A stretch of 64,000 nucleotides of DNA from Thunnus maccoyii (taxonomy: Eukaryota > Chordata > Actinopteri > Scombriformes > Scombridae): NCBI RefSeq assembly GCF_910596095.1, contig NC_056540.1:13137001-13201000 (forward strand), written 5' to 3'. The notes beneath the pieces are model-generated. The model saw only the letters and a list, made by a program, of their open reading frames with translations, was not told the origin of the DNA and searched no databases. A program made the translations under genes and the position numbers. Below are positions 61,901 to 64,000 of the stretch, piece by piece. Within the stretch, counting starts at the first letter, position 1. Every line of letters begins with the position of its first letter.

Positions 61901-64000
61901 TTGTGCTAATGACTGACCTTGGCGCTCCCGTGTTGCAGTGTGTGCCGGTGGACAGAGAGGGAGGAATGCTGCTCGTGACTGTGATTGTTTGGACTGGAGA
62001 AACGCTGCAGGCGCTGTATTGCCCTGGTCTCTGAGGGTTCGTCATGCATTCCAGACCGCAACAAAAAAAATCATCTGTTTTCCAGGAAGGTAGCCACATA
62101 AATTTTTCAACAGTTTTTGTGAAGCTCATCAACTATGCTTTTATCTAGGCCAGACTGCGATCAGGTTCAGAGGTCTTATACTAAGGTAATTAGCGTGTGA
62201 TAATCTCTGGGTGGAAGAACTGATATTAATCAGAGGTTTATAAAATGACGTATGACTGCCTCCCCTACATAAACATAACCCTGGTTGCTGTTCAAGTGTA
62301 AATTATGTCCACTTGTCTGTCCGTGGGTGTTCTCGGTCAAAATGCTGTTTTTACTGACAACAGACAAAAATCATTTCTAACCTTTTAGAAATGGGCAAAT
62401 CGTTGCGCCGCATAAAGCCTTAACAACGACATTATTTAACAGACCTGGATTTCCCCCCCCCCATCTGCATCAAGGTTTTTTACTGTAAAAAATAATTAGG
62501 TCAATTATTGGCAACAAAATAAGGGTTTTGTCATCTGCTTTAACAGAGCTTGTTATCTATGCATGTCCTCGTTTCTATTCTGGCTCTGTTTTCTGGTCAA
62601 CTGTTTGATTCAAGACCAGGCTGAGGAATAAACCAGAAGGAAAAAATGTGGAGAGAAAGCAGATGGGAGGATGAGTGAGGGTGCCTGAGGGTAGAGTGTT
62701 GAACATTTAATATGAAGTAGAGTTTGTGTCCGAGGACATTTCCTTTAATGGACCTATCTCTATGGAAAATGGTGAGAGGAGAATTTGAATTGGTTTACTT
62801 GTGACTGAGTTGTATTGCAATAGGAAATTAAAATTAAAATCTTGAAAATGCAGAATAAGGGCATGTGCAGTTTTCCTCAAAATCTGCCATTAAGCACTGA
62901 GAAAACATTAGTTATGAATGCAAAATACAACCCGAATAGAAAGAAAAACATCCTTTATTTGACAAATCAATTTGCTTTTCGCTGAACACTTTTTTAATTT
63001 CAGTGGTGTCTACGCCTGCAGCAACACACTGCAGCAGGTCTAACATATTGACTCAGATGTCAACAGCACTTCATCACACTGAAACACAACATGGCGGTTT
63101 CTAGACATTTCAGGACACATTTATTGTCACTGTCAAGACCTCCTGACAAAACAACAACCTCACACCTTATAGCTCAGGTGAAATCCTGCACTATAATGCC
63201 TCACTGGCTGTTTCTCAGCTCGAAAAAAATTCACTTTAAACTAAACCTCTTTTTCATAATCTTATTTCAGCATCTACATTTTAGATATTTCAGTAACTGT
63301 GTCTGCAATTTTGCGCCGTCAACTGGATCTTTTGTTGGACTTAAGTGCCTTCAGTTTATATTTTAGTCTGAGGTATATGATGTGCAGACCTGTCCTGAGG
63401 CTGTATCTGAAAACAACCCTCTGTTTTTACTCACTCCTGTATAACTTCAGTTATACCCGCTCGCTATAAACTGCCCTCACAGTGCCCTTGCTACAGTGGT
63501 GAGAAAACATTGAGCTTTGGCTGTCTACAGCGTAATCCTACCCTTTCTCATGGGTATTCACTTACAGTAAGTGAGAGCTATCATCAAATATGCAACAGCT
63601 TCAACTAATACTGAACTGAGTAATAAGAATAACATTATTGTTTACAGAACACTCAAAACATGATCCGCTAAGATGACTACAACTTTTTTTTTTCTTTTTT
63701 TTTTGGAAGCGACGTAGTCATGATGTCAGCCTTTTCCAAGAAGCACTTCACTCTGTTATTGAGCAAAGAAATGTTAAAGAAGCACAATGAGTTAAAAAAT
63801 ATAGAGCAGTGGGCTGCGATGTGATGTAACAACTTCCGTCTCCTCTGCTCTCCCAGTGTGGGTGATTAAAATACTGAAAGCTCCATTGCGCAATCAATAC
63901 ACACACTTCATCTGGCATCTCTAGCAACCTTTTTTTTCTCTTTCCTTCTACAAGATCTCGTGATATTTGAGATTTTATCGCTTTTTTATCAAAGCCTGTT
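55940..64000. other. Non-coding, no gene or exon recognised
   Basis: AT-rich, with an AT dinucleotide patch at about 56230-56262, a C run at 62452-62462 and A or T runs at 61648-61665 and 63683-63705. Possible intron of the minus-strand gene. Open frames at 59.4-60.9 kb have no splice or domain support. Confidence 0.45.

Overview
This is a eukaryotic genomic window, most likely from a spiny-rayed (percomorph) teleost fish. The genes are split by GT-AG introns, the encoded proteins are vertebrate families, and most of the sequence is AT-rich non-coding DNA. It carries many CA/TG microsatellites and several interspersed repeats typical of teleosts. There are no operons, no CRISPR array and no recognisable prokaryotic features.

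Layout. Positions 1-5100 are upstream, repeat-rich DNA with a 230-bp pyrimidine tract and TG repeats. Positions 5130-15075 (+ strand) hold a complete FH2-domain formin gene of the FHDC1 family. It has a 5' untranslated exon, eleven coding exons that I joined phase by phase (3321 nt, 1106 residues) and a short 3' UTR with AATAAA. Positions 15080-17570 are intergenic and dominated by a nested transposon. Positions 17630-21385 (+) hold a RhoG-type small GTPase gene: a ZNF143/Staf-like promoter motif, a short first exon with a strong upstream ORF, an intron, a single coding exon of 191 codons and a long 3' UTR. Positions 21.4-52.1 kb contain no gene I can support. This stretch holds a decayed Tc1/LINE chimera, a TTAA-bounded MITE, foldback repeats and quiet single-copy blocks that could be regulatory. 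Positions 52111-52682 (- strand) are the final coding exon of a proline-rich protein that I could not identify; its other exons are not recognised here and probably lie beyond 64 kb. Positions 53-64 kb would then be intronic or upstream DNA of that gene.

How the genes relate. The formin (actin nucleation/bundling, with a putative microtubule-binding tail) and RhoG (a Rac-like GTPase controlling actin) both act on the cytoskeleton, but nothing in the sequence shows that they work together. To my knowledge their human counterparts are on different chromosomes (FHDC1 at 4q31, RHOG at 11p15), so the linkage here probably reflects teleost paralogon history.

The most notable points are: a 30-codon upstream ORF predicted to end 5 nt before the rhoG start codon; SxIP-type motifs at the formin C-terminus; two nested transposon insertions whose target sites can still be read; a chimeric ORF made from two transposons; and the unidentified C-terminal exon. 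I found no convincing wholly new system.
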